Below are positions 33,977-45,385 of a stretch of 64,000 nucleotides of DNA, piece after piece (positions within the stretch are counted from its first letter, which is position 1; every line of letters starts with the position of its first letter). Location: positions 4,402,001 through 4,466,000 of the forward strand of contig CM065649.1 in assembly GCA_033220425.1 (NCBI GenBank), given 5' to 3'. Source of the stretch: Lepraria neglecta (taxonomy: Eukaryota > Ascomycota > Lecanoromycetes > Lecanorales > Stereocaulaceae). A model generated the notes under the pieces. The model ran no database searches and was not told where the DNA came from. It was given only the letters and a program-made list of their open reading frames with translations. A program made the translations under genes and the position numbers.

Positions 33977-36130
33977 CTACCGCACTTCGATCTTATCTAC
34001 TTCCTCCTTCGCTTCCCTCCACGTTTCAACGTTCTTCTTTGCCCAATCGATATGACATTTGGCGTAAGCGATCTTGGAGGGAGGATTAGTAGGGGACAGT
34101 GAAATAAACGCTAAGGGATCATACCATGTATCGTTTCAGGTCATCCTCCTTCTCCAACTGAAAGCGTTTAAGATCCTTCAAAACACCTGCACTGGCGTCT
34201 TTGACATCGTGGTCCGATACCTCGAGCGCTTGTTGGAGCTGCACGTAATTAGTTGCAGAAGTCAAGAAAGTTCATTGGCGGTCTTACGTGCACCAAGCTC
34301 TCCTTAGTCTTCCCAATTTGATCTCGCCTCGTCCGCTCAGGATCAACGTCAACAATACCCTGAAAGGTGTGACTTAACCTCCCAAATATCTTATTAGCCA
34401 CAAATCCACCACTCTGGCTTTTGCTGCGCGGCCTCTCTGGTTCTTGAGTGCCCTGAGATGCCGATGGCGTTGAAGCGGATACATTATGCGTAGGTGGAAA
34501 GTCGGAATCTATGGATGCGGTGTCTTCACCTTCGTGCCTTGGGCTGACACCAGCTTCTGATCTGATACCTCGCGTTGAAGCTGAAGATATCGATCGTTTT
34601 GGTGGCGGTCCGCCTGGCTGCCCTCCGCTAGCGAGGTATTGCTCTATACGCTTCGACTCTTGTTCGCTTCTTTCTAGAGTATCGAGCAGCGCTCGTTTCG
34701 ATGCAAGCTCATCTTTTGTCATCTCTTCCTGTATCCTTTTCATGATTCTGAACCTAAGAACACCGCGGACTACTCCCGCAAATTGTGCGCTTTCACGCAT
34801 AGGCTCTGCAAAATTAGCTCCTAACGTAGATGATAGCTCTTCAGTAGCAATGTACGAAGAGTCCACTGCTTGTCCTATCCGCTCAATTGCAGCAGCGACT
34901 GTCGGCGACTGCTCCGAAAGTGAGAAGCCGTTGTATCGTGCACCTAGCTCAGCCATATCTGTTGAAAGAGCGGAGAGATGTGTCAAAGTCCTTCTGTTGA
35001 CCTTCTCAATACTGCCTTGCAGGAGCAACTCGAGTTCTCGAGTAGCGGACTCAAAGTTATTAAAGTATGGATCAAGATCCTGTTCGGAGAGATTTTGGGA
35101 TGTGGGAGGGAAGCGGCCAAAGACCTGCGTTCCCGGAATGGTGTGGGCTGCAGAAGAGGCCATCATGGAATGTGTGGGAGGAGATTGTGGTGTACCGGTT
35201 GCAGAGGTCTTGGATGAAGTCTTTAATTTGGCGGAAGAGGCGGGTACAGGAAGCCATTGATGTCCAGGTGAGGGGTTGGAGGTATTGAGCGGAGGTGCTT
35301 TCATGATGCTTTTTGGTATCGATGCAACTGGATGAGAGTGTAGCACTTCGCTCTAGTGGATCAGTCAGCTACGTGATACGTGAGCAGACAGAGCGTCCGT
35401 ACCCAGCTAGCATTCGGGTCTAAGAACCTCCACCACACACCGTCTTCCCGCACCTCCTTCATCTTCCGGCAGCGGTTCAAAAACACAGCAAGCATTCGTT
35501 TCCGAAGATCAATAATGCTTGTGTCTTCTTTTGCTTTCGTAGGCTTAGCCGCGTAGTCCGCCATTGAGTGTTTCTCTGGGATCGGAGGTATGATTAGTGT
35601 TGGGTGTAAGTTGACGAGAGTTGCACGGAGGGAAGCGAATTCCGAGTAACGCCTGCGAACTTCGAGATCCTGTGGATGTTAGGAAACTGTCCACCCTCTC
35701 CAGGCAGTAACCTACCCCAGTCCTTATCGTATACGCAATGTAGCTTCCCCCACTCTCATGGCTCTTGCCGGCGTCTGTAATCAATATCTGGAGGTCCTCA
35801 TTCTCATAGAGTATCTGCTCGATTCGACTGTCGTATCCTCCCTTCTTCCGTGGAACCCTCTGCTGGACGTAATCCTCGTCATCGTCACTCAGATCCCTTG
35901 GTCTTGAAACAAACTCAGGTGGATCAGTTGGTGGCGATTCGTCGTCAGAGGTGGGAGTAGCTGGGCGTTCAAACCCTGCACCGTATGGGCTGTCAGCTAT
36001 TGGACTCGACCTTGAAGGGAGCCTCATTCTCTGCTTCCGGTGGTCACTTACTATGGGATTGTGGTATTTGCTCGGAAGATTCACGGCGGTCAAAGGAGCT
36101 GTAAGGGTTGTTATCCTCGTCATTCCACAT
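33977..36130 (-). CDS. SNX41: sorting nexin 41 (PX-BAR)
   Basis: Exons 36130-36052, 35996-35716, 35669-35403, 35352-34288, 34238-34125 and 34072-33977 join in frame to 633 residues. The start MWNDEDNNPYSSFDRRES and block GGYDSRIEQILYENEDLQI match fungal Snx41. The PX domain spans about 90-210, with the phosphoinositide-binding RRRYSEFASLR at 124-134 and PPIPEKHS after it. The helical C-terminal BAR-like region follows from about 290, interrupted by a long Ser/Pro-rich insert. Snx41 pairs with Snx4 on endosomes to retrieve cargo and supports selective autophagy. All five introns are GT-AG. The gene is divergent from the SDR gene. Confidence 0.95.
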
Positions 36131-36585
36131 CTTGGCTGTTACTTAGTGTCAGGCCTCTTGAATTAAGTCAGAATGCGTCCCAGTGTAAGCTGCAAGGGCG
36201 CAGAGAAGCAGCCTCGATGATGCTCAGGCTGCGCCTACATTACGGCTAAAGTACGGCTACGGCGTCTTGTGATTCGAGGTCTTGGCGGTCTTGGGACGGT
36301 CGAACTTCATTCCACACTGGATTTAACTTAAAACCGACACAAAGAACCCTCCACCAAATCGGTGTAAACAGGACCGATTCTGCCCCCAATTTCCCTGTTC
36401 TGCTTGTCAATCCTGTTGCGTAGAGTGCCTATATAATGTCCCTCCATTCCTATCCCTTTCCACCCCCTTCTCATAGAAACAAAATACGCAAAATTGACTT
36501 GATACTTCTTTCCTGCTACTTGAACACGCCTAAGTCTGTGTCTCTCGCTGCAAGTATCCTACCAGTCCTCAACCCCAGCTCAACT
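36131..36585. promoter_or_regulatory. divergent promoter region SNX41 / SDR
   Basis: These 455 bases separate the two starts. A TATATAA motif at 36430-36436 lies about 150 bases before the SDR ATG. The earlier in-frame ATG at 36436 overlaps that box, which argues against using it as the start. Confidence 0.55.
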
Positions 36586-37554
36586 ATGTCTACAAACGGC
36601 ACTATTCTTGTGACTGGAGGCACCTCCGGCCTGGGCTATTACGCTGCCCTTGCGCTTGCCAAACAATATCTCGATTACCATCTCATAGTTGCTTCTCGTA
36701 CTAACAAAGATGGCGCTACCAATTCAATCAACAAGGCAACAGGCCACAAAAACGTCGAATTTCTCCCGCTCGACCTCTCCAGCCTCAAGAACGTCCGGGC
36801 CTTTGTAGCAGACTATGCTAGCAAGGGCAATTCACCGATCAAATACCTCCTCCTCAACGCAGGACTACAGTTTCCCAACGGCGTCGAATATAGCGAAGAT
36901 AACATCGAAAAGACCTTCGCTATCAACCACGTTGGCCATACCTTACTCTTCTACCTCTTGCGCCCTTGTCTTGCTAAAGATTGTCGTATCGTCATTACAG
37001 CAAGCGGAGTCCACAACCCTGCTCAGAAGACTGGTATACCTGCCCCCATATACGATTCCGCGGAAGAGCTCGCTCATCCCACTGCTGAGAGTGCAAAATA
37101 CGAAGGCAGGCAGCGCTATTCAACCAGCAAGCTCTGCAATGTCATGTGGGCGTACGCCTTGCATAAGAGACTCACGGATAGCAAGAAAGGCGACTACAAC
37201 TGGTCTGTCGCCTCTTTCGATCCTGGCTTGATGCCTGGCACCGGCTTGGCCAGAGACGCGTCAGCAGTTCTCCGCTTCCTCTTCCTCCATGTTCTTCCGC
37301 ATTTGATCCCATTGCTTCGGCTGGCGATTTCTCCTAACATCCATCAGCCGAAGGACTCTGGGGCTGCACTCGCCAAGTTGACTGTGAGTCCTGATGGAAA
37401 TGGAAAGTACTATGAGGGGTTGAAAGCGATTAAGTCTAGTGATATGAGCTATGACACAGAGAAGCAGGAGGATCTTTGGGTGTGGACTCTCAAGACAGTC
37501 GCGCAAGATGAGGCTGAGAGGCGTGAGTTCGAGAAAGTCTATCCCTCAGCATAG
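36586..37554 (+). CDS. short-chain dehydrogenase/reductase
   Basis: Intronless, 322 residues from the chosen ATG. The cofactor motif TGGTSGLG is at 10-17, the Rossmann block LLLNAGLQ near 87-94, the structural Asn in FAINHVGH near 110 and the catalytic pair in RYSTSKLC (Tyr and Lys of YxxxK) near 181-188. The Arg after the second strand (ASRTNKDG) suggests NADP(H) preference, by family rule. The substrate is unknown; related proteins are annotated as protochlorophyllide-reductase-like or retinol-dehydrogenase-like oxidoreductases. A C-terminal hydrophobic stretch (FLFLHVLPHLIPLLRLAI) may attach it to membranes. An in-frame ATG 150 bases upstream would add 50 residues but overlaps the TATA box. 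Confidence 0.88.
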   Translation: MSTNGTILVTGGTSGLGYYAALALAKQYLDYHLIVASRTNKDGATNSINKATGHKNVEFLPLDLSSLKNVRAFVADYASKGNSPIKYLLLNAGLQFPNGVEYSEDNIEKTFAINHVGHTLLFYLLRPCLAKDCRIVITASGVHNPAQKTGIPAPIYDSAEELAHPTAESAKYEGRQRYSTSKLCNVMWAYALHKRLTDSKKGDYNWSVASFDPGLMPGTGLARDASAVLRFLFLHVLPHLIPLLRLAISPNIHQPKDSGAALAKLTVSPDGNGKYYEGLKAIKSSDMSYDTEKQEDLWVWTLKTVAQDEAERREFEKVYPSA

Positions 37555-37923
37555 GCGTCCCTCCAGCAAGGGTGTATCTGTCTCCGGGAGTGTTTCTGGA
37601 AGCATTACTTTCACCAATACTAGTTCAATTGTGTTTGCCCGGAATAGAAAGTTGCATTTTGTGTCTTTTGGTTTGGTTTATTCAACTTTCCACTGGCTGA
37701 TGACTCTATTGTCCAAAGTACTTGTAGGTCCTGATTGTTTAGGCAAACGTTCATGTACTCAACACACAGATAGGAAAGCAGTCAAAAGCCTATCTCCTCC
37801 CTGTACCAATCCAAGCTCTTCGTCATTACCCCATAACATAGTCTCTTTTCTTTCCAGCCCACATCCACATTGACTACACCCCTTTCCTCCGCAACCATCG
37901 CCCTCAGCGCACTTTCGACCCCG
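37555..37923. other. convergent 3' flanks, no gene
   Basis: The 3' ends of the SDR gene (+) and the single-pass membrane protein gene (-) face each other here. Confidence 0.5.
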
Positions 37924-38601
37924 TCAGATCTTCTTAGCCCTCCCCTGACTCCACTCTCCCTGTGCCCGGACGCCCTCATCCAAACCCCGACGTCTCCCTC
38001 CCTGCAACGGCCCACTGACATCATACCCTTCCGCGAAGCTCTCACTCCCATTCACCCCGCCTCTAGAAGTACCAAGCCCGCCACTCTCCAACAAACTCCT
38101 CGCAGCCGCAGGACTCAACTCAATGTTCTTCAGCCCCTCTATCCCTCTCGGCCGACATTGACTCCCACCTCTGGCCCTCCCCTTGCCTTTGCCTTTCCCA
38201 GTCCACCAAACAGCCCCCTTCCCTTGTTTGCCCCTACTCGCGTCCCTACTCCCACTTCTCCCCCATCCCCCCTTCCTACCCGTACCACCATCACCATCCC
38301 TAAAATCCGGTCCCCGCTCCAGCTCCCTCAATCTCTTCTTCCGCTTCCTATGCATGACACAAACATAAACCATCACGGTTACGAGCATAAGGCCAACGAG
38401 GGTGGCGGAGACGATGATGGCGTGGTGTTCGGAGGGCGTCCAGCATGACCAGGCAGAGCAGGGAGGGACGAGGATGATGAATGTGCCTGGGTCTGTGGTA
38501 CCGGTTAATGGCGGAGCAGAGGGGGCGGAAGTGGGAGAGGAGACGGAGGTTGGGCGGATTGGTGGGCGGGGCACGATTGTGGAGGATCTCAAGGAGGACA
38601 T
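37924..38601 (-). CDS. single-pass membrane protein, unknown
   Basis: A single exon of 225 codons starts with ATG. Residues 1-58 are Ser/Thr/Pro-rich, like an O-glycosylated outer segment. Residues 61-83 form one clear membrane helix (AIIVSATLVGLMLVTVMVYV), followed by a strongly basic stretch HRKRKKRLRELERG, which by the positive-inside rule is cytoplasmic. The remaining 140 residues are Gly/Arg/Ser-rich and probably disordered. No signal peptide is evident. This layout is common in fungal wall-sensor-like or small membrane-anchored proteins, but I recognise no family. Confidence 0.6.
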   Translation of the reverse strand: MSSLRSSTIVPRPPIRPTSVSSPTSAPSAPPLTGTTDPGTFIILVPPCSAWSCWTPSEHHAIIVSATLVGLMLVTVMVYVCVMHRKRKKRLRELERGPDFRDGDGGTGRKGGWGRSGSRDASRGKQGKGAVWWTGKGKGKGRARGGSQCRPRGIEGLKNIELSPAAARSLLESGGLGTSRGGVNGSESFAEGYDVSGPLQGGRRRGLDEGVRAQGEWSQGRAKKI

Positions 38602-39148
38602 TGGGGCGGTGCTGGCGGTGGTGGGTTGTGCTGGGAAGATGCTGGGTGAGCGTTCGGACTGTCTAGGAGGACAGTCAGGCAGGAGAGTCGGGGATAGTTA
38701 TATAGAGACGCTGCTGGTTAGGCGGTGAGAGATTGAATTTTCATTAGAGACGTGCCAGTTTCACAGCGGAGCAATGCTACGTGCGTAAGGCAACGAACGA
38801 GCTTCACTCCTCACAACTGCCAATCTCTGCGATTTCTCCTAATGACAGTACTGATGTGCATGCCCCGATGACAATAAAGACTTTTGATGAATGCTCCCAC
38901 TGAGTCTGGAAAGACTTCGATGATGCTTTGTAGACGTAAAAAGCGTGAACGTGATGCGCATGAGAGAATGAAATTGCCAACATTGCCACCTCCAATTCGT
39001 GACACAACACCCACCCCGCAGCCCTTCATCCAATAGCTCCCCTACTCCTCCAAAACCTCGTAGTGACTTCCACTCAAGCAGGGGGCGCAGCATGCCTAGT
39101 TTTTTCTATCCTCAGCTCTCATCACTCGTTCACTAGGCAATGGAATAC
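38602..39148. other. intergenic, no supported gene
   Basis: It holds the promoter of the membrane-protein gene and the 3' flank of the small membrane protein. The short minus-strand frames show no motif. Confidence 0.45.
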
Positions 39149-39424
39149 TCACGAAGACACCGACGAAGGTGAATTAACCCGGCCTCTCATTCTCATAGCA
39201 GCTGCCTGACGCGTAGTTCTGCCGTAAATGGTTTTCCAAACGAAGAAGGTGACCATGGCGGCTGCGGTCAAAAGCACGAGAATGACACCCTGTAATATAT
39301 CAAAGTCAGCGCTGTTTCGAAGCTGAGTATGTGGCAAAAGATACGCCTTGGGAGTAGTATATGGACAGGTTGAGCGGTCATTAGCCCTGAAAAGTTCACT
39401 TACGATGGTAATATTCCGCTTCAT
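39149..39424 (-). CDS. 53-residue single-pass membrane microprotein
   Basis: Exon 1 (39424-39404) encodes MKRNITI. A GTAAGT...TTACAG intron (39403-39290) follows, and exon 2 (39289-39149) reads GVILVLLTAAAMVTFFVW and then a basic tail, GRTTRQAAAMRMRGRVN. The result is a tiny protein with one membrane helix at residues 8-25 and a positive C-terminal side. Consensus splice sites and the clean helix support a real gene. The intron is also an open frame, so a 91-residue retained form cannot be excluded. Size and shape resemble small mitochondrial or ER membrane subunits, but I cannot name it. Confidence 0.6.
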   Translation of the reverse strand: MKRNITIVSELFRANDRSTCPYTTPKAYLLPHTQLRNSADFDILQGVILVLLTAAAMVTFFVWKTIYGRTTRQAAAMRMRGRVNSPSSVSS

Positions 39425-39710
39425 GGTGTTGTTGTTTGGGATTTCTGAGCTGGGAGTATTGCCGTATGTGCTGATATGACCTTGCGATTGTGTTGTACTT
39501 GTGGTAGATAGAGCTGTTTATGTGCCTGTATGTTGGTTAAAACCCATGTAATGGGTGTGGTGTTATGGTGCACTGAGTTGAAAACTCTGCGATCAACCGG
39601 TTAGTAGCCGTGAATATTCTGCAATATTAATCCGGATAGACTTGCCGGTGGCGCTGGTTGTGGGTTATTTACCATAAGGCTGCCATGTTTCCAGCCGTGT
39701 GTTCCCGGAA
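39425..39710. other. intergenic between microprotein and TRM732
   Basis: Promoter of the microprotein and 3' flank of TRM732; nothing else seen. Confidence 0.5.
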
Positions 39711-42700
39711 TTATCGGTGCTTTGCCATCAAAGTGAACGTTTGTGCAACATGAGTAGGGTGGAGCACGTCATCCAAGATGAAGCGAATGCGGTCAAGCAA
39801 CAAATCATGCAACAGGCGTTGTTTCCCCAGGTCGAAGAGCTTTTCCAGTAGGGCCCTGCACGTATTCTCCTTTGCTTTGCCATTAGAGGATGATTGTGAT
39901 GGCTGAGTCATGAGTACCCTTGCTGAAAGGATGACTCGCATGAAGAGAGTGTAGACTTCTGGCTTGGACGTCGGACTCAAAGCACCACTGTCATGGCTGT
40001 TCTCGTACGTCTCGAGGAAGTACGTAAGGCCGTCGATAGTCCATGACTCCAGAGCCATTGTCAGGTTCGGATCCCAAGCACCTGGATTGATTTGAACGAG
40101 CAGGGTGGCCCACTCATCTGCCTCTCTCACGGTATCGATATAGAGATTCTGCTTCTCCTCGACGAACACCGCAATCTGCGTCATTCGAGCTTCGAGAGAG
40201 AGTTCCGCAACAGGACACAGCTGCGAAGCGACATCTTTCGCTTGGTCCTCCACGTTTTCACCAAGGCCATGGGCTTTTACGCGGTACATTGAGTCAATTC
40301 CGGCTAACCTTCGGACTACTTCTACGAACATCGCTGCGGATTTCCAATATCGTTCCTCGAGAAAGCGCAACAGCCTACGCTTGGCAGCAGGAGGGGACAG
40401 TGAGAGACTGATCGTGGTACTGCTGAGATGGTCCGGCTCGATGGTGGAGAGTAGTGATGAGACCGTTCTGGCTCCATGGTCACGGACATCCTCGTCATCG
40501 TCCACCAATATGTCACAGAGCGCCAGGTACACCCCCAGAAGTTGGGGAGCTGAACGGGGCCGCAAATTGGCATCACGCATCCCATCAAAGAAGCCTCTCA
40601 ACGAGTGAGCTACCGCTACTCTTGTACGAAGTTCCTAGGAAAGAACTTAGCAATTAATACCCGTTAGCGACTCACGGGAACTCACTGAATGCTCAGACCC
40701 TGCCACGTCAAGCATACGAACCCACACAGAAAGATTCTTCTGTGATACTTCATCCGCACTCTCTCTATATGATACTCCTAGGTCGTATCCGCGTATGGCA
40801 AGCTCGAAATCAGCCCCATGATCACTTTTTGGAGGCTCTGCGGAGGATTTGTCTGCGCATTGGGTGATGTCCGATTCATGACGGAGATCATGCGGAGGGA
40901 CAAGTCGAAGAATAGCTAGACAGCTTTCGTCAGACTTGTTCTGCCTAGCCTCGTCTAAGGCGAGGATCGCATCCACGTCGTGTTGCGAAAGCTCATCCAG
41001 GGGTCTCTGTAGGCGTTTTATGCATGCTTTTAGCGACAGACAGCGCTTTAGAACGCGGGACTGAAGTGCCAAAGCTGGATTTCTGCTCATCTTTTCCGCT
41101 TGAAAACATGGCATTTGGTTCAGAAGCTGATGTTGGTCGAAGACGGACTGTGCCACAAGGGCTAAGTGAATGGTCAATAGACGACAGATTTGGGAGTAAG
41201 GATCCTACGGCTTACATCTATTTTGCAAGAGAAAAATGCAGAGGTCGGCCAGGATGCCAAAGTATGTCGCAGAGGTAATTGGACAAGGGTTCTTGACGAT
41301 AATATCCTCCCAACGAGCGTTGATTAGCGGCAACACTGTTTCGTATGTGAGCAGTGGAATGTCTGTCCGAGCAAGCAAGAATTGGAGACACAGAAGCCGT
41401 CCGTGCAGTGCATTTTGCGAGGAGCAATGCGTTGAGAGCAGTCTCTCAGCTTCGTTGATGAGGTTTCTACCATCAAGGACGTAGCTCAGCGCTTTCGCAG
41501 CCTTTTCGCGAATCGACCAGTCCGGAGACTCAACGTGATGCCAAATTGCTGCAGAGATTTCACTGCGGTATTGAGCTGGCAGACCAGACCTTTCGACAAT
41601 TTCTAGAGCAGGAAAGATTTTATGAGCATCTGTTGCTGGATGAGCTTCGCCACCATTGAGGTCGGCTGATCGGATGGTTAGCGATCGCCCATTGCAAAGC
41701 AGTTTCAAGACTAAGCCTGGTAGATTGGGGTATGTCTTGTATGTTAAATTTGACGAACGCCGATGAGAGCTTGGAACCTTAGTAGAGGCCGTGTCCGTAC
41801 CGCCGTTCAGGCGGCGTAGAAGAGCTTTGAAAAGCATCAGGCCGCAATTGCGTATCGCCCATCTGATGCAGTATCAGCACTTATAGAAACGTTTATACTC
41901 AGGAGATAGAATCATACACGTGGCTTTCCAGGCAGGATGCAGCAATCTCTAAAGTGTCGGCAATGTGGGCTTCAGTACTTGGCCCAAAGCGTGCGTCTGT
42001 GAAGATATCTTTGAGACAGTTCAAGGCGTGTACCTGAGGTAGTCGAGCATCTTCAGACCCGAGGTCCTCAATCGGTGTGTCAGCTATGGCCTGCAGGTCG
42101 AGCAAGCCATCATTGAAAAATTCGGAGTCAGGGTACGCAGCGAGGATACCGGTTATCATCGCTGGCATACCCGCTGATCTTCGTGTCAGCGCCGATGCAT
42201 TTTGCTGCATGCAAGCCAGGGCATCCTGGAAGTGTAAGTCTCAAGCTATAGTCTGAGTGGCAGAAACGCACATAGTAATACGCTTTAACGAGGCTTACGA
42301 CTCCCGGATCGCTAGAACCAGCACAAGATATGCAGCAGGAGGCAAAAGTGTTCGAGACTGTGGAGAACGCTCCTCTGTGCCGGAGCTCCGCTAGCTGAGT
42401 AAAACTCAGGCCTCCAATCTTGTAATAGTCATCGTATTTGAGCGCTTCGCCATTCGATGACACAGGGCCGTAGCCCTTATTCGTAACGATGGCGTGCAAG
42501 AGCGAGCTGGCGGTCAGGATCAGCACGACTCAAACCTTCCGAGGAAAGAGGTAAGAAGGCAAACCTGGACTCTTTTAGAGCGCGCCAACAGAATGACAAT
42601 GCGTCTTTGGTCCCAAGATCGTTATCGTCTGCTTCCTCCTCGTCCAGCTCGAGGCCCTCAGGGGCGTCGAAGCAAAGGGTTTCCCGCACGGCTTCCCAGA

Positions 42701-45107
42701 CGCCATGACAGACCAAGTGGATGCGTTCGGTGAACTCCCTCCACGTCTCTAAACCAGTCTTTGTAGAAGCAATGAGCGTAACAAAGTAGTCAGGACGGCT
42801 TGCAATATGTCTGGTATATGAGTTCAGCATAGGTCGTCCCAAGATGAAGGATGAGTCTCAATACCTTAAGGCGATCAGATGCCCGTGAAGAGATGCGTTA
42901 CTAAAGGCCTGCAGCAAGTCGCCTTTGGCGATTTTGACCTCTTCCTCTAGCTTGGAGATGAGGCGGTCCACTATCAGGACGTTGCTGTGGTGCCACGAAA
43001 TTGGTTTTTCGAGCACTCGACTAGACCCATATAGAAGACTGTATAGCCTACCAACACCGTCGGCATGATCTGCTCTACCTGTGATCTCTGCTTTTGACTC
43101 TGCCCTGAGCAAGGCCGTGTGTAACATACCTTTAGCTGTATAGCATTGCCGATCTTGTCGGGCTTTATGGGCCTCGTCCTCGACCTCGCCCATCGTTGAC
43201 GGAAAGGGCTGGACAAGGTTGAGTTGAAAGCGTACCTCGCAGACCAAGGCTGCCCAATGACGAACATCATCGAAAGGGTCTAGCAACAAATCAAGTACAG
43301 GTCCAAGGTCTAAACCACAAGGCACATTCTCGTCCAAAGCCTTGAAGTATTCAATGTCACTTTTTGACAGTGTCCTCCGTCCAGCTACTTCTCCTTCAAG
43401 TAAAGGATGCAAAATTCTCAGCGCAGTGATATGGCTTTGGTATGATGCTGTTGGCCGCAACTCGTGAATCAGGAACAATAAGTACCATCGTCTGAAGGCC
43501 ATATGGGCTCTCAGATCCTCGCCGATACCACTCTGGTGTTCCAGGCTATCACCTTCTGAATTGGCAGTCGATTTCGAGTCCTCTTCTAAGCCTGGAGCTT
43601 CTGGCGCATGAGTAGCTCTCAAAAGTGACATTGTTGCGCCTCTCAGCCTCATGCATAGCTTTTTCATCAAGGCAATAAATTCGTTCCTTGGCTTTGCATT
43701 GGCCTCAACATGAAAATGAGGCAGGCACATTTGTAAGTGATGAATCACTCGCCGGGATATTGGCTTTAAAAATACCGATGAAGACACTAAGAGAGACAGA
43801 GCAGCCATTCTCACACTTGAGCTTGCATGTTCTAGAAGATTGATCCCAAGGTTCTCCGAGTCGATCAAAACACCGTCTCCTCGTCGACTGATGTGTCGGT
43901 CATCGCCTGCGCTGGCGATCACAGGAGAAGGCACTTCTACTATGTTCTTATTCGTCTTCAGGATGTCACCGGTACTCTTGTCTGGTTTCAAGTCTGCGGC
44001 GACTTTTGCCACCAGGATAGAAAGTTTAAGGTCTGCAATTGTACTCGATCCTACACCTCCCCGATTGATATCGTCCAGACGCAATGTACTCAGGAAAGCG
44101 CCGGTATCGCCAGGACTTAGTAGGAGTAGCCCCGGAAGTATGTGATGTTCGAAAGCCTCAAGGAGCACTGGACGGCTATCTAGCGCTTCTTTCACAGGAG
44201 ATATCCATAACGGCAATTCCCGTTCCTTCAACGCAAGCGTACCTGCGTTGTCGTGGTCTGCGCTCAAGGATGTGAAGAAGGTGGGAAGGAATCGACCAGC
44301 TGCTGGTGCACAATCTGGATACTGTACCCATTGAAGAACGTCCGAAGTAAACTTCTCCAGTGATTTTATCCATCGAGCGTCAGAAATTGCAGTGGTTCTA
44401 GCCTCCTTGTCTGCTAAGGAGCTCGCCGCGAAGTCCTTGATTGCTGGGGTATTGTTGGACTGTTCAATTGCAAAATCAACAGTCTCCCAAGCCGTTATGA
44501 CACCCTTGTGGATCAAATGCTCCAGAGCTTGGATTGCAGGTTTGATGGATGCAATGTCCTGGTGCGCGCATATAGCCCCTATTGCACGAGAGACAGCATG
44601 TTCTGTCAACAAGCGCTTTGCATCATTCTGCGAATACTTCGACAGTATGTCTGTGATTGTCAAGAGCAGCCTTCGCATAGGCTTAGCCTTATGCCTCTCT
44701 GATCTTTCCAGGAAAATGTCAAAGGCTTTGATCCATGCCGTGGGCGTGAAGGAAATATTACGGAGCTCCGGGATGGAAGAAGAGCTGCATTGTTCAATAA
44801 AGCCACAGAGAGCATTTAATGAAGCGGAGCCATGAGCAGGCGACAGTCTGGTTGAATTAGCAGTTCGTAGCAGGTCCTGATGCAAAGCCCGAAGATGTCT
44901 GCCAAGCCATGAGTGATATCCAACGTCAGACAGAGCAATGACCTCCTACCGTAGATCAGGCACATTATTATCGATCTGATTTCTTGGCACAATACTCGTA
45001 AGTGACTTGCTCAACTGGCGCAGCGTGTCTTCGGACAGAATATCAGCAGTTTGTTGGTCGGCGTTGGTGAGGTCGTGATGTTCGCGTTCGTTGCTGAGCT
45101 GCTCCAT
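39711..45107 (-). CDS. TRM732: Trm732/THADA-family HEAT-repeat protein (DUF2428)
   Basis: Eight exons (45107-44950, 44898-42865, 42810-42565, 42506-42272, 42225-41918, 41862-41216, 41161-40686, 40634-39711) join in frame to 1675 residues. Family marks in order: MAFRRWYLLFLIHELRPTAS near 515-535, ETWREFTERIHLVC, WRALKESSSLLHAIV across an intron junction, the DUF2428 signature GGLSFTQLAELRHRGAFSTV near 840-860, ALTRRSAGMPAMI near 905, and HALNCLKDIF, then WAIRNCGLMLFKALLRRL. In yeast, Trm732 helps Trm7 to 2'-O-methylate position 32 in the anticodon loop of certain tRNAs. Introns are 48-78 bases. The whole length is consistent with helical repeats. The gene is divergent from TIM23. Confidence 0.93.
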
Positions 45108-45385
45108 TGTACAAAAGCTTATGGGCCATTATCAATTGATCGGTGGCACTCAGGTAGATTCGGCCAGAGTATATTTCTAAAGATTGAGACCCTTGCACTG
45201 TCTTGAGTAAGAAACCTCCAAGCTGCCAAGCCATTATTTAAAAAAATCCGACTCAAATAGGGAACTCTGCCGACAGCGGCGATCATTGATCTGAACAAAT
45301 TTTGGCCTCATCATGCAGCTGCAGAACGCAACAGCACTCCAACACCAGCCCTCCCACGAACTATAACCCTACTGAGAACATCGTC
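45108..45385. promoter_or_regulatory. compact bidirectional promoter TRM732 / TIM23
   Basis: Only 278 bases separate the two divergent ATGs, so both leaders and promoters share this span. No TATA box was evident. Confidence 0.6.

Noticed and set aside
36436-36585. Upstream start for the SDR gene
   Set aside because: The extra 50 residues are not part of the fold, and the ATG abuts the TATATAA motif.
42507-42564. Reading TRM732 straight through at 42565 (FAFLPLSSEG)
   Set aside because: A GTTTGC donor and the GCCAG acceptor give WRALKESSSLLHAIV, which fits the family; the unspliced frame loses it.
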